Shown: positions 36,682 to 47,949 of the stretch, piece by piece
Layout: each line of letters opens with the position of its first letter
How positions within the stretch are numbered: the stretch's first letter is position 1
From: Pseudomonadota bacterium
GTDB taxonomy: Bacteria > Pseudomonadota > Gammaproteobacteria > Burkholderiales > Burkholderiaceae_C
Direction: 5' to 3'
DNA: 64,000 bases
Assembly (NCBI GenBank): GCA_020161065.1
Contig: JAIUPH010000022.1
Location: 1 to 64,000 of the forward strand
The notes under the pieces: model-generated
The model's input: the letters and a program-made list of their open reading frames with translations, nothing else
The model's database searches: none
Told to the model about the DNA's origin: nothing
Translations under genes and position numbers: made by a program

Positions 36682-37560
36682 ATGAACGACAACCTCTGCT
36701 TCCTCAACGGCGAGTACCTGCCGCTGTCGCAGGCCAAGGTCAGCGTGCTCGACCGCGCCTTCATCTTTGGCGACGGCATCTACGAGGTGACGCCGGTGTA
36801 CGGCCAGCGGCTGTTCCGCTTCGACGAACACATGGCGCGCATGGCGCGCGGCCTGGCCAAGATCCGCATCGCCAACCCCGCCACGCGCGAGCAGTGGCTC
36901 GAACGCTGCCGCCGCCTGGTGGCCGCGCTGCACGAGCGCACCGGCGCCGAGGACCAGGTGGTCTACATCCAGGTCAGCCGCGGCGTGGCGCCGCGCGACC
37001 ACGTCATGCCCGAGGGCGTGACGCCCACCGTCTTCATGATGTGCAACCCGATGAAGCCGGCCAGCGCCGAGCAGCGCCACCACGGCGTGGCCTGCGTCAC
37101 CGCGCGCGACTTCCGCTGGGAGCGCGGCGACATCAAGAGCACCAGCCTGCTGGGCAACGTGCTGGCGCGCCAGATCTCGGCCGACCACGGCGCGACCGAG
37201 ACGCTGATGTTCCGCGACGGCTGGCTGACCGAGGCGGCGGCCAGCAACGTGTGGATCGTCCACGAAGGCGCGCTGCTGGGCCCGCCCAAGAGCGAGCATG
37301 TGCTGGAAGGCATCCGCGTCGAGCTGCTGCGCGAGCTGTGCGAGGAAACCGGCATCGCCTACAACCTGCGCCCCATCTCCGAGGCCGACGTGCTGGCCGC
37401 CGACGAGGTGATGCTGAGCTCGGCCACCAAGGAAGTGCTGCCGGTCACCAAGATCGACGGCCAGCCGGTGGGCCACGGCGCGCTGCGCGGCAAGCCGGGT
37501 CCGGTGTACGCGCGGCTGTACGAGGCCTACCAGGCCGCCAAGCGCACGATGTCGATCTGA
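36682..37560 (+). CDS. dat: D-amino acid aminotransferase
   Basis: A 292-residue class IV transaminase. It has FLNGEYLPLSQAKVSVLDRAF, FGDGIYEVTPVY, VYIQVSRGVAPRDH, the PLP lysine in RGDIKSTSLLGNVLA, and the conserved Glu in WLTEAAASNVWIV. These match D-alanine aminotransferase, which interconverts D-Ala and D-Glu for the cell wall. It precedes ybeD by 19 bases. A D-aminoacylase gene upstream supplies substrate. Confidence 0.92.
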   Translation: MNDNLCFLNGEYLPLSQAKVSVLDRAFIFGDGIYEVTPVYGQRLFRFDEHMARMARGLAKIRIANPATREQWLERCRRLVAALHERTGAEDQVVYIQVSRGVAPRDHVMPEGVTPTVFMMCNPMKPASAEQRHHGVACVTARDFRWERGDIKSTSLLGNVLARQISADHGATETLMFRDGWLTEAAASNVWIVHEGALLGPPKSEHVLEGIRVELLRELCEETGIAYNLRPISEADVLAADEVMLSSATKEVLPVTKIDGQPVGHGALRGKPGPVYARLYEAYQAAKRTMSI

Positions 37561-37579
37561 AGGAAGCGAGAGTCCCGCG

Positions 37580-37858
37580 ATGGCTGCCGACATTCCGCCC
37601 GAACAAAGCCTGATCGAGTACCCCAGCGCCTTCCCGATCAAGGTGATGGGCGCCAACGTCGACGGCTTCGCCGAGGCCATCGTCGACGTGGCGCGGCGCT
37701 TCGACCCCGGCTTCGACGCCGCCACCGTCGAGCGCCGCCTCAGCAAGGAAGGCCACTACCTGGGGCTGACCATCACCATCACCGCCACCAGCCGCGAACA
37801 GCTCGACGAGCTGTACCGCACGCTGAGCTCGCACCCGATGGTCAAGGTGGTGCTGTAG
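37580..37858 (+). CDS. ybeD: DUF493 family protein (YbeD)
   Basis: A 92-residue protein with the YbeD ferredoxin-like fold: LIEYPSAFPIKVMGANVDGF, ATVERRLSKEGHYLGLTITITATSREQLDELYRTLSSHPMVKVVL (in two parts). In many proteobacteria ybeD lies between dacA and lipB. Here dacA and ybeD are separated by the D-aminoacylase and dat genes, and lipB is absent from the window. Its last 17 bases overlap the end of the convergent Sel1 gene. Confidence 0.93.
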   Translation: MAADIPPEQSLIEYPSAFPIKVMGANVDGFAEAIVDVARRFDPGFDAATVERRLSKEGHYLGLTITITATSREQLDELYRTLSSHPMVKVVL

Positions 37859-38522
37859 CCGCCGCGGCGCCGGCCGCGTCCAGCGCCTTCAGCTTGCCCG
37901 GCGCCGCCTCGTCGCCGTTCTTCGCCGCCGCCTCGTACCAATAGCGCGCCAGGCGCAGGTCGCGTTCGACGCCGTCGCCGTGCTCGTACATCGAGGCCAG
38001 CAGGTATTGCGCGGCCACGTCGCCGCCCTTGGCCGCCTCGCGGTACCAGCGCGCCGCCTCGGCGGCCGATTGCGGCCGGCCGCGACCGAGGAAGCTCGCC
38101 GTGCCCATCTCCAGCTGCGCCGGCACGCTGCCGGCCAGCGCCGCGCGCTCGTACCACTGCAGCGCCTGCGCCAGGTCGCGCCGGCCCAGGCGGCCGCTTT
38201 CATGGAGTTGGCCGAGCGCGAACTGCGCCGTCACGAAACCGGCGGCCGCGGCGCGCTCGAACCAGCGCCGCGCCTGCTGCACATCGGCGTGGGGCACTTC
38301 GCCGTCGAGGTGCATCACGCCCAGGTTGAAGGCCGCCGCCGGCACGCCGCGGCGGGCCAGCGCCTCGAAGGCGCGGCGCGCCGCGTCGAGGCGGCCTTCT
38401 TCGTGGGCCTGCACGGCCTGCTCCAGCTGCGCCTGCAGCGCGGGCGGCGGCGGCGCGGCGGCGATGGCGGCCGCTGCTGTCATGCCGACCAGCGCAACGA
38501 TCAGTGGGCGCGGCGTCTTCAT
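37842..38522 (-). CDS. Sel1-like repeat protein, exported
   Basis: A 226-residue protein. A signal peptide-like start (LIVALVGMTAAAAIAAAPPP) leads to about four Sel1/TPR repeats of 36 residues (A-x-F-x-L-G-x-[LM]-x-x-x-G-x-G pattern, for example AQFALGQLHESGRLGRRDLAQALQWYERAA). Such proteins act as scaffolds or regulators of envelope processes. It lies 3 bases upstream of ybeY on the same strand orientation, but reads away from it as a separate gene end. Confidence 0.86.
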   Translation of the reverse strand: MKTPRPLIVALVGMTAAAAIAAAPPPPALQAQLEQAVQAHEEGRLDAARRAFEALARRGVPAAAFNLGVMHLDGEVPHADVQQARRWFERAAAAGFVTAQFALGQLHESGRLGRRDLAQALQWYERAALAGSVPAQLEMGTASFLGRGRPQSAAEAARWYREAAKGGDVAAQYLLASMYEHGDGVERDLRLARYWYEAAAKNGDEAAPGKLKALDAAGAAAATAPP

Positions 38523-38525
38523 GAG

Positions 38526-38966
38526 CTAACGCCGATACGGATCGGCAAAGCCGAGCGCCTGCACGATCTCGCTTTCGCGCGCTTCCATGCGGCGGGCGTC
38601 GGCGGCGCGCTCGTGGTCCCAGCCCTGGGCGTGCAGCACGCCGTGCACCAGCAGGTGGGCGTAGTGCGCCTGCAGCGGCTTGCCCTCGGCAGCGGCCTCG
38701 CGCTCGACCACCGGGGCGCAGAGCACGAGGTCGGCCAGCACCAGGGGCTCGCGTTCGTAGTCGAACGTGAGGACGTTGGTCGCGTAGTCCTTGCGGCGCC
38801 AATCGCGATTGAGCGCGCGACCTTCGTCCTCGCCGACGATGCGCACGGCGATCTGCGCCGGCGCCTGCAGCGCGGCGCGCATCCAGCGCCGCACGTGGTG
38901 GCGCGGCAGCTCGGCACGGTGGCGCGGGTCGGCGAACTGCAGCGACAGCTGCAGCGCGGGGGTCAT
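38526..38966 (-). CDS. ybeY: Endoribonuclease YbeY
   Basis: A 146-residue protein starting [13 protein letters not shown]. The zinc motif [15 protein letters not shown] matches HGxLHxxGxDH, and [16 protein letters not shown] plus [10 protein letters not shown] are typical. It processes the 3' end of 16S rRNA and takes part in ribosome quality control. The start overlaps the phoH stop by four bases, the conserved phoH-ybeY order. Confidence 0.95.
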   Translation of the reverse strand: MTPALQLSLQFADPRHRAELPRHHVRRWMRAALQAPAQIAVRIVGEDEGRALNRDWRRKDYATNVLTFDYEREPLVLADLVLCAPVVEREAAAEGKPLQAHYAHLLVHGVLHAQGWDHERAADARRMEARESEIVQALGFADPYRR

Positions 38967-39949
38967 GCGGCGTCGCCCGGCGGCAAGGCCTTGGCGGCCT
39001 TGGCCGCCAGCGCGTCGGAGCGCTCGTAGGCCTGCACGATGCGCGCCACCAGCGGGTGGCGCACCACGTCGGCGGCGGTGAAGCGCGTGAAGGCGATGCC
39101 TTGCACGCGCTGCAGCACGCGCTCGGCGTCGAGCAGCCCGCTGTCGACGCCGCGCGGCAGGTCGATCTGGCTGGTGTCGCCGGTCACCACGCAGCGGCTG
39201 CCGAAGCCGATGCGGGTGAGGAACATCTTCATCTGCTCGCGCGTGGTGTTCTGCGCCTCGTCGAGGATCACGAAGGCGTGGTTGAGCGTGCGCCCGCGCA
39301 TGAAGGCCAGCGGCGCGATTTCGATCTGCCCCTTCTCGAAGGCGCGGCCGACGCGGTCGAAGCCCATCAGGTCGTACAGCGCGTCGTACAGCGGGCGCAG
39401 GTAGGGGTCGACCTTCTGCGCCAGGTCGCCGGGCAGGAAGCCCAGGCGCTCGCCGGCCTCCACCGCCGGGCGCGTCAGCACGATGCGCTGCACGCCCTGG
39501 CGCTCCAGCGCGTCGACCGCGCAGGCCACCGCCAGGAAGGTCTTGCCGGTGCCCGCCGGGCCGATCCCGAAAGTGATGTCGTGCTGCAACATCTGGCGCA
39601 GGTACTGCATCTGGTTGGGCGTGCGGCCGCTCAGCTCGGCATGGCGGGTGCGCAGGACGATGGGCGCGTCGTCGCCGGCCGCGGCGGCCGCCGCCGGGCC
39701 GTCGGCGGCGAGCAGCCGCGCCAGCTGCGCCTCGTCGATCGGCTGGGCGGCCTGCGCGTACAGCGCGTCCAGCAGCGCGGCGGCGCGCTCGACCGCGGCG
39801 CGCGGGCCGTCGATGCGGAATTGCTGGTCGCGCCGCGTCAGCGTCACGCCGCAGGCGGCTTCGATGCGGCGCAGGTTCTCGTCGAGCGGCCCGCAGACGT
39901 GGGCCAGGCGGCGGTTGTCGGTGCCGGGCAGGGTGTGGCGGCGGATCAC
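38963..39949 (-). CDS. ybeZ: PhoH family ATPase (YbeZ)
   Basis: A 328-residue protein if read from the GTG at 39949 ([20 protein letters not shown]), which fits the usual N-terminus; an ATG at 40036 would add 29 unlikely residues. Walker A is [13 protein letters not shown], Walker [12 protein letters not shown], and GDTSQIDLP is the sensor-type motif of the family. It works with YbeY in RNA metabolism. The histidine kinase gene is divergent, 100 bases away. Confidence 0.93.
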   Translation of the reverse strand: MIRRHTLPGTDNRRLAHVCGPLDENLRRIEAACGVTLTRRDQQFRIDGPRAAVERAAALLDALYAQAAQPIDEAQLARLLAADGPAAAAAAGDDAPIVLRTRHAELSGRTPNQMQYLRQMLQHDITFGIGPAGTGKTFLAVACAVDALERQGVQRIVLTRPAVEAGERLGFLPGDLAQKVDPYLRPLYDALYDLMGFDRVGRAFEKGQIEIAPLAFMRGRTLNHAFVILDEAQNTTREQMKMFLTRIGFGSRCVVTGDTSQIDLPRGVDSGLLDAERVLQRVQGIAFTRFTAADVVRHPLVARIVQAYERSDALAAKAAKALPPGDAA

Positions 39950-40050
39950 GGCGGTGGGTGCGAGGGCTTGGCGGCGGCAGAAGTGCGCATTGTCGCGCTG
40001 CGACGGCGCCGTGCCCGCGCAGGGCCGCCGCCACAATCGCCGCTGCCGCC

Positions 40051-41937
40051 ATGCCCCGCCGCCGAAGCCCCCCGTCGTCGACCCGTCTGCTGTTGTCCAT
40101 CGGGCTGTGGCTGCTGGCGGGGATGCTGCTGGCGCTGGCGCCGCCGCCGGCCGCCGCGCAGGCGCTGCACATCGATTCGGCGCTCAGCGCCGAAGGCGAC
40201 GACAGCCGCTTTCCCGAAGGCGCGCCGGCGCGCACCGTGGCGCTGCCCGACGACTGGTCGCGCAGCCACCCCGGCAGCAGCGGGCCGGTGTGGTACCGCG
40301 TGCGCTTCAATGCCGCGCCGGCGCCGCAGGCCGACGACCCGCTGGCGCTGCTGGCCACGCATGTCTGCGCCAGCTTCGAGGTGCAGCTCAACGGCCACGT
40401 CGTGCACCGCGGCACGCAGATGGACGAGCCCTACACGATGGACTGCGACCACCCGCAGCTCGTCACGCTGCCCGCCGCCCTGCTGCGCGCCGGCGTCAAC
40501 CAGCTGGACCTGAAGGTGGTGGGTTATCCGCTGGCACAGGTCGGCTCGCGCCACCGCGCGGGCGCGCTGTCGGCGCTGGCGCTGGGCCCGCTGCCACAGT
40601 TGCAGGCGCGCCAGCGCTGGCGCACCGCCGTGCAGGTGACGATGCCGCAGGCGCTGGGCGCCACGCTGCTGCTGACCGGCGGCTTCATGTTCGTGCTGGG
40701 CTTCTTCAACCGCCGCGAAAGCCACCTGGCCTACTTCGGCGCGCTGTCGGTCGGCTGGGCCTTGCTGGGCGCGCGGCTGTGGCTGCGCGACTGGCCGCTG
40801 CCGCAGCCCGCGGCCGAGCTGCTGCTGGCTTCGCTGCTGCCGCTGGTCACCTGGGCCGGCGTGCAGTTCCTGCTGCGCTACGCGGGCGCCCGGCTGCGCT
40901 GGGTGGACGTCGGCCTGCCGCTGCAGGCCTTGCTGATGCCGCTGAGCCTGGCGCTGGCCGGCGCGTCGTGGCTGTACCCGCTGGTGACGGCCTGGGCCGC
41001 GCTGCTGGCGCTGGAGGCGGTGGCCGCCGCCGTCTTCCACCTGCGGCGGCAATGGCGCGGCCGCTCGGCGTCGTTCTGGCTGATGGCGGCGCTGCTGGCG
41101 GCGATGGCGGTGTCGGCGCTGATCGAGGTCTGGGCGCAGCGCGTCAGCACGCCGTCGATGCTGGCGCGGCTGGCGCAGCTGATGACGCCGCTGCTGCTGG
41201 TGCTGATGGGCCTGCGCCTGGTGCAGCAGCACGGCCAGGCGCTGCGCCAGGCCGAGGCCGGGCGCGCACTGCTGGAGCAGCGCGTGCGCGAGGCCACGGC
41301 CGAGATCGAGCGCAACTTCCGCCAGCTCTCGGAGCTGAAGATCGAGCAGGTGACCGAGCGCGAGCGCAAGCGCATCGCCGCCGACCTGCACGACGACCTC
41401 GGCGCCAAGCTGCTGACCATCGTGCACACCAGCGAGAACGACCGCATCAGCACGCTGGCGCGCGAGGCGCTGGAAGAGATGCGGCTGTCGGTGCGCGGCC
41501 TCACCGGCCGCGCCGTGCGCCTGGCCGACGCCCTGGGCGACTGGCGCGCCGAGGTGGTGTCGCGCCTGGCGCAGGCCGGCATCGAGGCCGACTGGTCGGC
41601 CCCCGAGGACCTGCCGCAGACGCTGTCGGCGCGCGCCTACGTGCAGACCACGCGCATCCTGCGCGAGGCCACCAGCAACATCATCAAGCACTCGGGCGCC
41701 AGCTACTGCAGCGTGCAATGCCAGGTGGCCGACGGCGACTTCCAGCTCGTCGTGCAGGACAACGGCGAAGGCATCAGCAGCGAGGCCGACGGCCGCCTCG
41801 ACCGCGGCCACGGCATGGCCACGATGAAGCAGCGCGCCAAGCAGTTGCAGGGCCAGTGCCTGGTGGAATCGGGGCCCGGCTTCGGAACCGTGATACGCCT
41901 CACGCTTCCGCTCGATCGCGCCCTCGAAGCTTCCTGA
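40051..41937 (+). CDS. Sensor histidine kinase, NarX/HisKA_3 type with 7TM sensor
   Basis: A 628-residue kinase. A signal or first helix (residues 10-32) precedes a periplasmic region of about 160 residues with [17 protein letters not shown], then about seven helices typical of the 7TMR-DISM sensor class. The coiled linker leads to the HisKA_3 motif [17 protein letters not shown] with the phosphorylated His, and an HATPase_c domain ([31 protein letters not shown]). The partner regulator follows 54 bases downstream. The signal is not known. Confidence 0.93.
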   Translation: MPRRRSPPSSTRLLLSIGLWLLAGMLLALAPPPAAAQALHIDSALSAEGDDSRFPEGAPARTVALPDDWSRSHPGSSGPVWYRVRFNAAPAPQADDPLALLATHVCASFEVQLNGHVVHRGTQMDEPYTMDCDHPQLVTLPAALLRAGVNQLDLKVVGYPLAQVGSRHRAGALSALALGPLPQLQARQRWRTAVQVTMPQALGATLLLTGGFMFVLGFFNRRESHLAYFGALSVGWALLGARLWLRDWPLPQPAAELLLASLLPLVTWAGVQFLLRYAGARLRWVDVGLPLQALLMPLSLALAGASWLYPLVTAWAALLALEAVAAAVFHLRRQWRGRSASFWLMAALLAAMAVSALIEVWAQRVSTPSMLARLAQLMTPLLLVLMGLRLVQQHGQALRQAEAGRALLEQRVREATAEIERNFRQLSELKIEQVTERERKRIAADLHDDLGAKLLTIVHTSENDRISTLAREALEEMRLSVRGLTGRAVRLADALGDWRAEVVSRLAQAGIEADWSAPEDLPQTLSARAYVQTTRILREATSNIIKHSGASYCSVQCQVADGDFQLVVQDNGEGISSEADGRLDRGHGMATMKQRAKQLQGQCLVESGPGFGTVIRLTLPLDRALEAS

Positions 41938-41991
41938 TCGGCTGCCGATAAGCCGTAGCATGAATTGCTGCGGCCTTGCCGCCGGGACGCC

Positions 41992-42642
41992 ATGAAGACC
42001 ATCCTCCTGCTCGAAGACCTGCCCGAGATCCGGGCCTGGCTGCGCAAGCTGGTGCTGCAGGTCTTCCCCGACTCGCAGATCTCCGAGAGCGCCCGCGTCG
42101 CCGACGCGCTGGCGCTGGTGACGGCGGTGAAGTTCGACCTCGCGCTGGTCGACCTCGGATTGCCCGACGGCTCCGGCGTCGACGTGGTGACCAAGCTGCG
42201 CGACGTGCAGCCCGAGACGCAGTCGGTCGTCGTCACCATCCACGACGACGACGAGCACCTGTTCCCCGCGCTGCAGGCCGGCGCCTTCGGCTACATCCTG
42301 AAGGAGCAGCCGCGCGAGCTGATCACCGAGCAGTTGCAGCGCATCAGCCAGGGCGAGCCGCCGCTGTCGCCCAGCATCGCGCGCCGCGTGATGGCCTACT
42401 TCGCCAACAAGGCCAAGCCGCAGGTCAACACGCAGCTCGTCAACGTCTCGCTGACCGACCGCGAAAGCGAAGTGCTGCTGCGCGTGGCCAAAGGCTACAC
42501 GCTGCCCGAGATCGGCGTGCAGCTCGGCCTGAGCCGGCACACCATCGCCGACTACGTCAAGCAGATCTACCGCAAGCTCAACGTCAGCTCGCGCGCCGAG
42601 GCGGCGCTGGAAGCGCAGCGGCTGGGCCTGTTCGGGCGCTGA
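41992..42642 (+). CDS. Response regulator, NarL/FixJ family
   Basis: A 216-residue regulator from ATG 41992 (MKTILLLEDLPEIR). The receiver domain has the acidic pair LLEDLPEI and the phosphoacceptor Asp in LALVDLGLPDGSG; the LuxR-type HTH reads LTDRESEVLLRVAKGYTLPEIGVQLGLSRHTIADYVKQIYRKL (in two parts). It is activated by the kinase gene upstream. Its stop is 3 bases from the end of the convergent thiolase gene. Confidence 0.94.
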   Translation: MKTILLLEDLPEIRAWLRKLVLQVFPDSQISESARVADALALVTAVKFDLALVDLGLPDGSGVDVVTKLRDVQPETQSVVVTIHDDDEHLFPALQAGAFGYILKEQPRELITEQLQRISQGEPPLSPSIARRVMAYFANKAKPQVNTQLVNVSLTDRESEVLLRVAKGYTLPEIGVQLGLSRHTIADYVKQIYRKLNVSSRAEAALEAQRLGLFGR

Positions 42643-42645
42643 CGC

Positions 42646-43854
<1,209 letters not shown>

Positions 43855-44043
43855 GACGGGCGTCTCCAGCTGGGTTTTCACGGCAATGCTAGCGGCGCCG
43901 GCGGCGCGGCCGCGGCATGACCGATTGCACGTTTCGCGCCGCGCTGCCGCCGCGCCACGCGGCGCGATTCAAGTCGCGGCCTCGCGATGCCGAAAGCGCA
44001 GCCAAGCGCGGCGTTGCCGTGCACCGTTTTCAAGACTTCGCCC

Positions 44044-45369
44044 ATGTCCACCGCGATCGCCGTCCAGGACCTGAAGATCGGCATGTTCGTCCGCCTGGAA
44101 CTGGGCTGGATGTCGCACCCGTTTCCGCTGTCGAACTTCCGCATCGCTTCGCGCGAGCAGATCGCCACCATCCGTGGCCTCGGCCTCAAGCAGGTGATCT
44201 GGGTGCCGGAGAAGAGCGAGCTGGTCGACGACGACGGCGCGGCCGGCGGCGTAGCCGACGGCGTGGTGCCACTGGCCGGCGGCGCGGCCGCGGCCGATGA
44301 GGGCGCCGCCGCCGCGGCCAGCGCCGCGGCGCAGGCCGCCGAGCGCCGCGCGCTGCTGCAGCGCCAGCGCGACGCGCTGCAGCGCTGCGAGGCGCAGTAC
44401 GACGAGGCCTCCGCGGCGCTGCACGAGGTCAACGGGCTGCTCAATCCCGACCCGCCCGCCGCCGCGCGCCAGGCGCAGGCGCTGGCGCGCGCCATGCTCG
44501 ACAAGATGCTGGGCGACGGCGAGCTGTGCATCCGGCTGCTGTCCACCCAGGGCGGCGACCGCATCACCGCGCACGCGCTCAACGTCACCGTGGTCTCCAT
44601 GCTGATGGGCCGCGCGCTCGGCCTGCCCGAGGCCGAGCTGCTCGACCTGGGCACCGGCGCGCTGCTGCACGACATCGGCAAGCTCGACCTGCCGGTGCGC
44701 GTGCACCACCCCGACGAAGCCTTCTCCGCCGCCGAGCTGAAGGCCTACCGCGACCACGTGAGCCTGGGCGTCGCGCGCGGCCGCCGCATGGCGCTGGGCC
44801 CCGAGGTGCTGCAGATCCTGGCGCAGCACCACGAGCTGGCCGACGGCAGCGGCTTCCCGGCCCGCCTGGGGCTCGACGCGATGAGCGCCGCGGCCCGCCT
44901 GGTGGCGCTCGTCAATCGTTACGACAACCTGTGCAACCCGGGCCCGCGCATGACGGCGCTGACGCCGCACGAGGCGGTGTCGGTGCTGTTCGCGCAGAGC
45001 CGCAGCAAGTTCGACATGCCCATCCTCAGCGGCTTCATCCGCATGATGGGCGTCTACCCCGCCGGTTCGGTGGTGCAGCTCACCGACGACCGCTACGCGA
45101 TGGTCATGCAGGTCAACAGCGCGCGGCCGCTCAAGCCGCGGGTGCTGGTGCACGACCCCAAGGTGCCGCGCGACGAAGCGCTGCTGCTCGACCTGGAGCG
45201 TCAGCCCGACCTCGGCATCCGCCGCAGCCTGCAGCCGGGCAAGCTGCCGCCGGCGGCCGCCGCCTACTTGGCGCCGCGCGGGCGCGTCGCCTATTTCTTC
45301 GACGTGCAGCCGGCCGCCGACGACGCGCCGGCACCGGCGGCCACCGCGCCGCCGCCGCCCCTGCATTGA
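44044..45369 (+). CDS. HD-GYP domain protein with DUF3391 N-terminus
   Basis: A 441-residue protein from ATG 44044. The N-terminal DUF3391 part (VQDLKIGMFVRLELGWMSHPF) is followed by a coiled Ala/Arg-rich linker. The HD domain has LLHDIGKLDLP and QHHELADGSGFPARL, where GYP is GFP. It probably degrades cyclic di-GMP, or senses it. The next gene encodes a GGDEF/EAL protein starting 44 bases later, so the two form a cyclic di-GMP turnover unit. Confidence 0.88.
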   Translation: MSTAIAVQDLKIGMFVRLELGWMSHPFPLSNFRIASREQIATIRGLGLKQVIWVPEKSELVDDDGAAGGVADGVVPLAGGAAAADEGAAAAASAAAQAAERRALLQRQRDALQRCEAQYDEASAALHEVNGLLNPDPPAAARQAQALARAMLDKMLGDGELCIRLLSTQGGDRITAHALNVTVVSMLMGRALGLPEAELLDLGTGALLHDIGKLDLPVRVHHPDEAFSAAELKAYRDHVSLGVARGRRMALGPEVLQILAQHHELADGSGFPARLGLDAMSAAARLVALVNRYDNLCNPGPRMTALTPHEAVSVLFAQSRSKFDMPILSGFIRMMGVYPAGSVVQLTDDRYAMVMQVNSARPLKPRVLVHDPKVPRDEALLLDLERQPDLGIRRSLQPGKLPPAAAAYLAPRGRVAYFFDVQPAADDAPAPAATAPPPPLH

Positions 45370-45378
45370 CGCGTGCCC

Positions 45379-45402
45379 GTTGCCGTTGCCGTTGCCGTTC
45401 CC
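45379..45402 (+). repeat. Short (GTTGCC) hexamer repeat
   Basis: Three exact GTTGCC units plus one partial unit in the gap between the HD-GYP and GGDEF/EAL genes. It may be a slippage site. Confidence 0.7.
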
Positions 45403-45413
45403 AGCAGTACCCG

Positions 45414-47525
45414 ATGTCCTCCGCCTTGCGCCGCAGCACGCCCTACGTGGTCGCCACGCTCCCGCCGCCCCCGGCCCCGCCCTGGATGGCGGTGCTGGAA
45501 GGCCTGCCGCTGGCCGCCTGGGTGGTTGCGCTGGCCGACCGCAGCGTGGTGGCCGCCAACGCCCAGGCCTGCGCGCTGCTGGGCCGGCCGCTGGCCGAGT
45601 TGCTGGACGCGCCGGCCGCCAGCCTGCTGGCCACGCCCGAGGACCTGAGCTACTGGGAGGGCCTGGACGAACAGGCCCCCGCCAGCCTGCACTCGCAGGC
45701 GCTGCTGTGCGCCGGCGACGGCCGCCTGCTGCACGTGGAGCGCTGCATCCGCCCCGTCACCGCGCCCGGCGCGGCGGCCGCCAGCCACCTGCTGGTGAGC
45801 CTGCGCGACCGCAGCGCCGAGCAGCAGGCCGGCGACGACCGCGAGACCGCCGCCGCCGAGCTGCGCGCCACGCTGGAAGCCACGGCCGACGGCATCCTCG
45901 TCACCGACCTGGCGGGCCGCATCCGCTCGTTCAACCACCGCTTCGCCCAGCTGTGGAACATGCCCGAGTCGCTGCTGGAGGTGCGCGACGACGCCAAGGT
46001 GCACGACTGGATGCGTCGCAGCGTCGACGACCCCGAGGCCTACCAGCGCCGGCTGGCGGCGGTGCAGGACGCCGCGCTGCTGTCGAGCAGCGAGCAGCTC
46101 CGGCTGCACGCCGGCCAGGTGCTGGAGCGCGTCAGCCGCCCGCTGTGGCAGCGCGGCCGCCCGGCCGGCCGCGTCTACAGCTTCCGCGACCTGACGCGCC
46201 AGCTCGCCGCCGACCGCCGCATCGAGCAGCTCTCCACCACCGACGGGCTAACCGGGCTGCCCAACCGCAGCCGGCTGTCCGAGCGCGTGCTGGAAGCCGC
46301 CGCGCAGTCGCGCCGCGCCGGCGAGGCCTTCGCGCTGATGCTGATCGACCTCGACCGCTTCCGCCAGATCAACGACAGCCTGGGCCATGGCGTCGGCGAC
46401 GAGGTGCTGCGCACCGCGGCGCAGCGCATCCAGGGCTGCCTGCGCCACAGCGACGACATCGCGCGCGTCGGCGGCGACCAGTTCGCGGTGCTGCTGCCCG
46501 GCGCCGACAGCGCCACCGCCGAGACCCTGGCGCGCCGCGTGCTGACCGCGGTGGCGCAGCCCAGCCACGTCGACGGCGCGCAGTTCACGCTGACCTGCAG
46601 CATCGGCGTGGCCTTGTGCCCGCAGCACGGCCGCACGCTGGACGACCTGGTGCGCCACGCCGAGGCGGCGATGCGCGAGGTGAAGGACGCCGGCCGCGGC
46701 AACTTCCGGCTGCACCAGCCGCGCGTCGAGGACGACCTGCGCCAGCACATGCGGCTGGACCACGCGATGCGCCAGGCCCTGGTCAGCGGCCGCTTCCGGC
46801 TGAACTACCAGCCGCAGGTCGACCTGGCCAGCGGCCGCGTGGTCGGCTCCGAGGCGCTGATCCGCTGGCGCGACCCCGAGCTGGGCGACGTCTCGCCGGC
46901 GCGCTTCATCCCGGTGGCCGAGGAGACCGGCTTCATCATCGCCATCGGCGACTGGGTGCTGTCGCAGGCCATGCGCCAGGCCACGCTGTGGAAGGAGCGC
47001 GGCACGCCGATGCCGATCGCCGTCAACGTCTCGGCGCTGCAGTTCCAGCAGATCAACTTCATCGACCGCGTGGCCAGCATGCTGGCCGTCAGCGGCCTGC
47101 CGCCGCATTTGCTGGAGCTGGAGCTGACCGAATCCATCCTGGTGCGCCATGCCGACGAAGCGCTGCGCCGGCTGCAGGCGCTGTCGCGGCTGGGGCTCCG
47201 GCTGTCGATCGACGACTTCGGCACCGGCTACTCCAGCCTCGCCTACCTGAAGCGCTTTCCGATCGACAAGCTCAAGATCGACCGCAGCTTCGTGCGCGGC
47301 CTGCCCGACGACGAGAGCGACGCCGGCATCGTGCGCGCGATCCTGCAGATGGCGCGCGCTTTGGGCAAGCAGGTGATCGCCGAGGGCGTGGAGACCGAAC
47401 CGCAGCGCGCCTTCCTGCAGGCCGAGGGCTGCGCGCAGTTCCAGGGCTTCCTGTTCTCGGCGCCGCTGGACAGCCTGAGCTTCGAGCAGCGGCTGCTGCG
47501 GCGCGGCGGCGCGGCGGTGGGTTAA
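45414..47525 (+). CDS. PAS-GGDEF-EAL cyclic di-GMP phosphodiesterase
   Basis: A 703-residue cytoplasmic protein. PAS-like regions occupy about residues 25-125 and 145-250. The GGDEF domain contains LTGLPNRSRLSERV and LIDLDRFRQINDSLGH, but the signature is GGDQF, so Glu is lost and cyclase activity is unlikely. The EAL domain is intact: EALIRWRDPELG, NVSALQFQ, ELTESILV, DDFGTGYSSLAYL and EGVETEPQ. It should therefore hydrolyse cyclic di-GMP, with GGDEF as a possible GTP-sensing part. Confidence 0.92.
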   Translation: MSSALRRSTPYVVATLPPPPAPPWMAVLEGLPLAAWVVALADRSVVAANAQACALLGRPLAELLDAPAASLLATPEDLSYWEGLDEQAPASLHSQALLCAGDGRLLHVERCIRPVTAPGAAAASHLLVSLRDRSAEQQAGDDRETAAAELRATLEATADGILVTDLAGRIRSFNHRFAQLWNMPESLLEVRDDAKVHDWMRRSVDDPEAYQRRLAAVQDAALLSSSEQLRLHAGQVLERVSRPLWQRGRPAGRVYSFRDLTRQLAADRRIEQLSTTDGLTGLPNRSRLSERVLEAAAQSRRAGEAFALMLIDLDRFRQINDSLGHGVGDEVLRTAAQRIQGCLRHSDDIARVGGDQFAVLLPGADSATAETLARRVLTAVAQPSHVDGAQFTLTCSIGVALCPQHGRTLDDLVRHAEAAMREVKDAGRGNFRLHQPRVEDDLRQHMRLDHAMRQALVSGRFRLNYQPQVDLASGRVVGSEALIRWRDPELGDVSPARFIPVAEETGFIIAIGDWVLSQAMRQATLWKERGTPMPIAVNVSALQFQQINFIDRVASMLAVSGLPPHLLELELTESILVRHADEALRRLQALSRLGLRLSIDDFGTGYSSLAYLKRFPIDKLKIDRSFVRGLPDDESDAGIVRAILQMARALGKQVIAEGVETEPQRAFLQAEGCAQFQGFLFSAPLDSLSFEQRLLRRGGAAVG

Positions 47526-47602
47526 GCGCAGCGCCTGGCGCAAAGCTCGGCGCACAATCAGCGCTGACGGCGGCCCTTTTCCCCGCCGTCGAGGCGAGGC
47601 TG

Positions 47603-47944
47603 ATGATCTACAAGTTCAAGAGCAAGGCCACCGGCGACCTGATCATGCTGGGGCCCAACGGCGACCAGTTGCTGCGCCTGCTGGGCCGCGAGCCGGCGGC
47701 CAGCGGCATCTTCGAGGTGGCCGACCTGGCCGCCCTGCAGCGCCGGCTGGAAGCGGCGGTGGCCGAGGCCGAAGCCGCCGCCGGCAAGCGCGGTGACGGC
47801 AACGGCAACGGCGGCAGCGACGGCGACGACCAGGAGCAGCCGCAGCTCGAAGCCGGCGTCGGCCTGCGCCAGCGCGTGTGGCCGATGGTGCAGATGATGG
47901 AGCGCTCGGCCGCCGCCGGCGAGCCCATCGTCTGGGGCGTCTGA
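47603..47944 (+). CDS. DUF1840 family protein
   Basis: A 113-residue protein of the DUF1840 family, found mostly in Betaproteobacteria. It starts MIYKFKSKATGDLIMLGPNGDQLLRLLG and ends MVQMMERSAAAGEPIVWGV, both typical. A Gly/Asn/Asp-rich linker lies between. Function unknown. CACAAT at 47553 is a likely -10 box. The next gene begins 5 bases after its stop with a GTG. Confidence 0.92.
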   Translation: MIYKFKSKATGDLIMLGPNGDQLLRLLGREPAASGIFEVADLAALQRRLEAAVAEAEAAAGKRGDGNGNGGSDGDDQEQPQLEAGVGLRQRVWPMVQMMERSAAAGEPIVWGV

Positions 47945-47949
47945 ACGGC

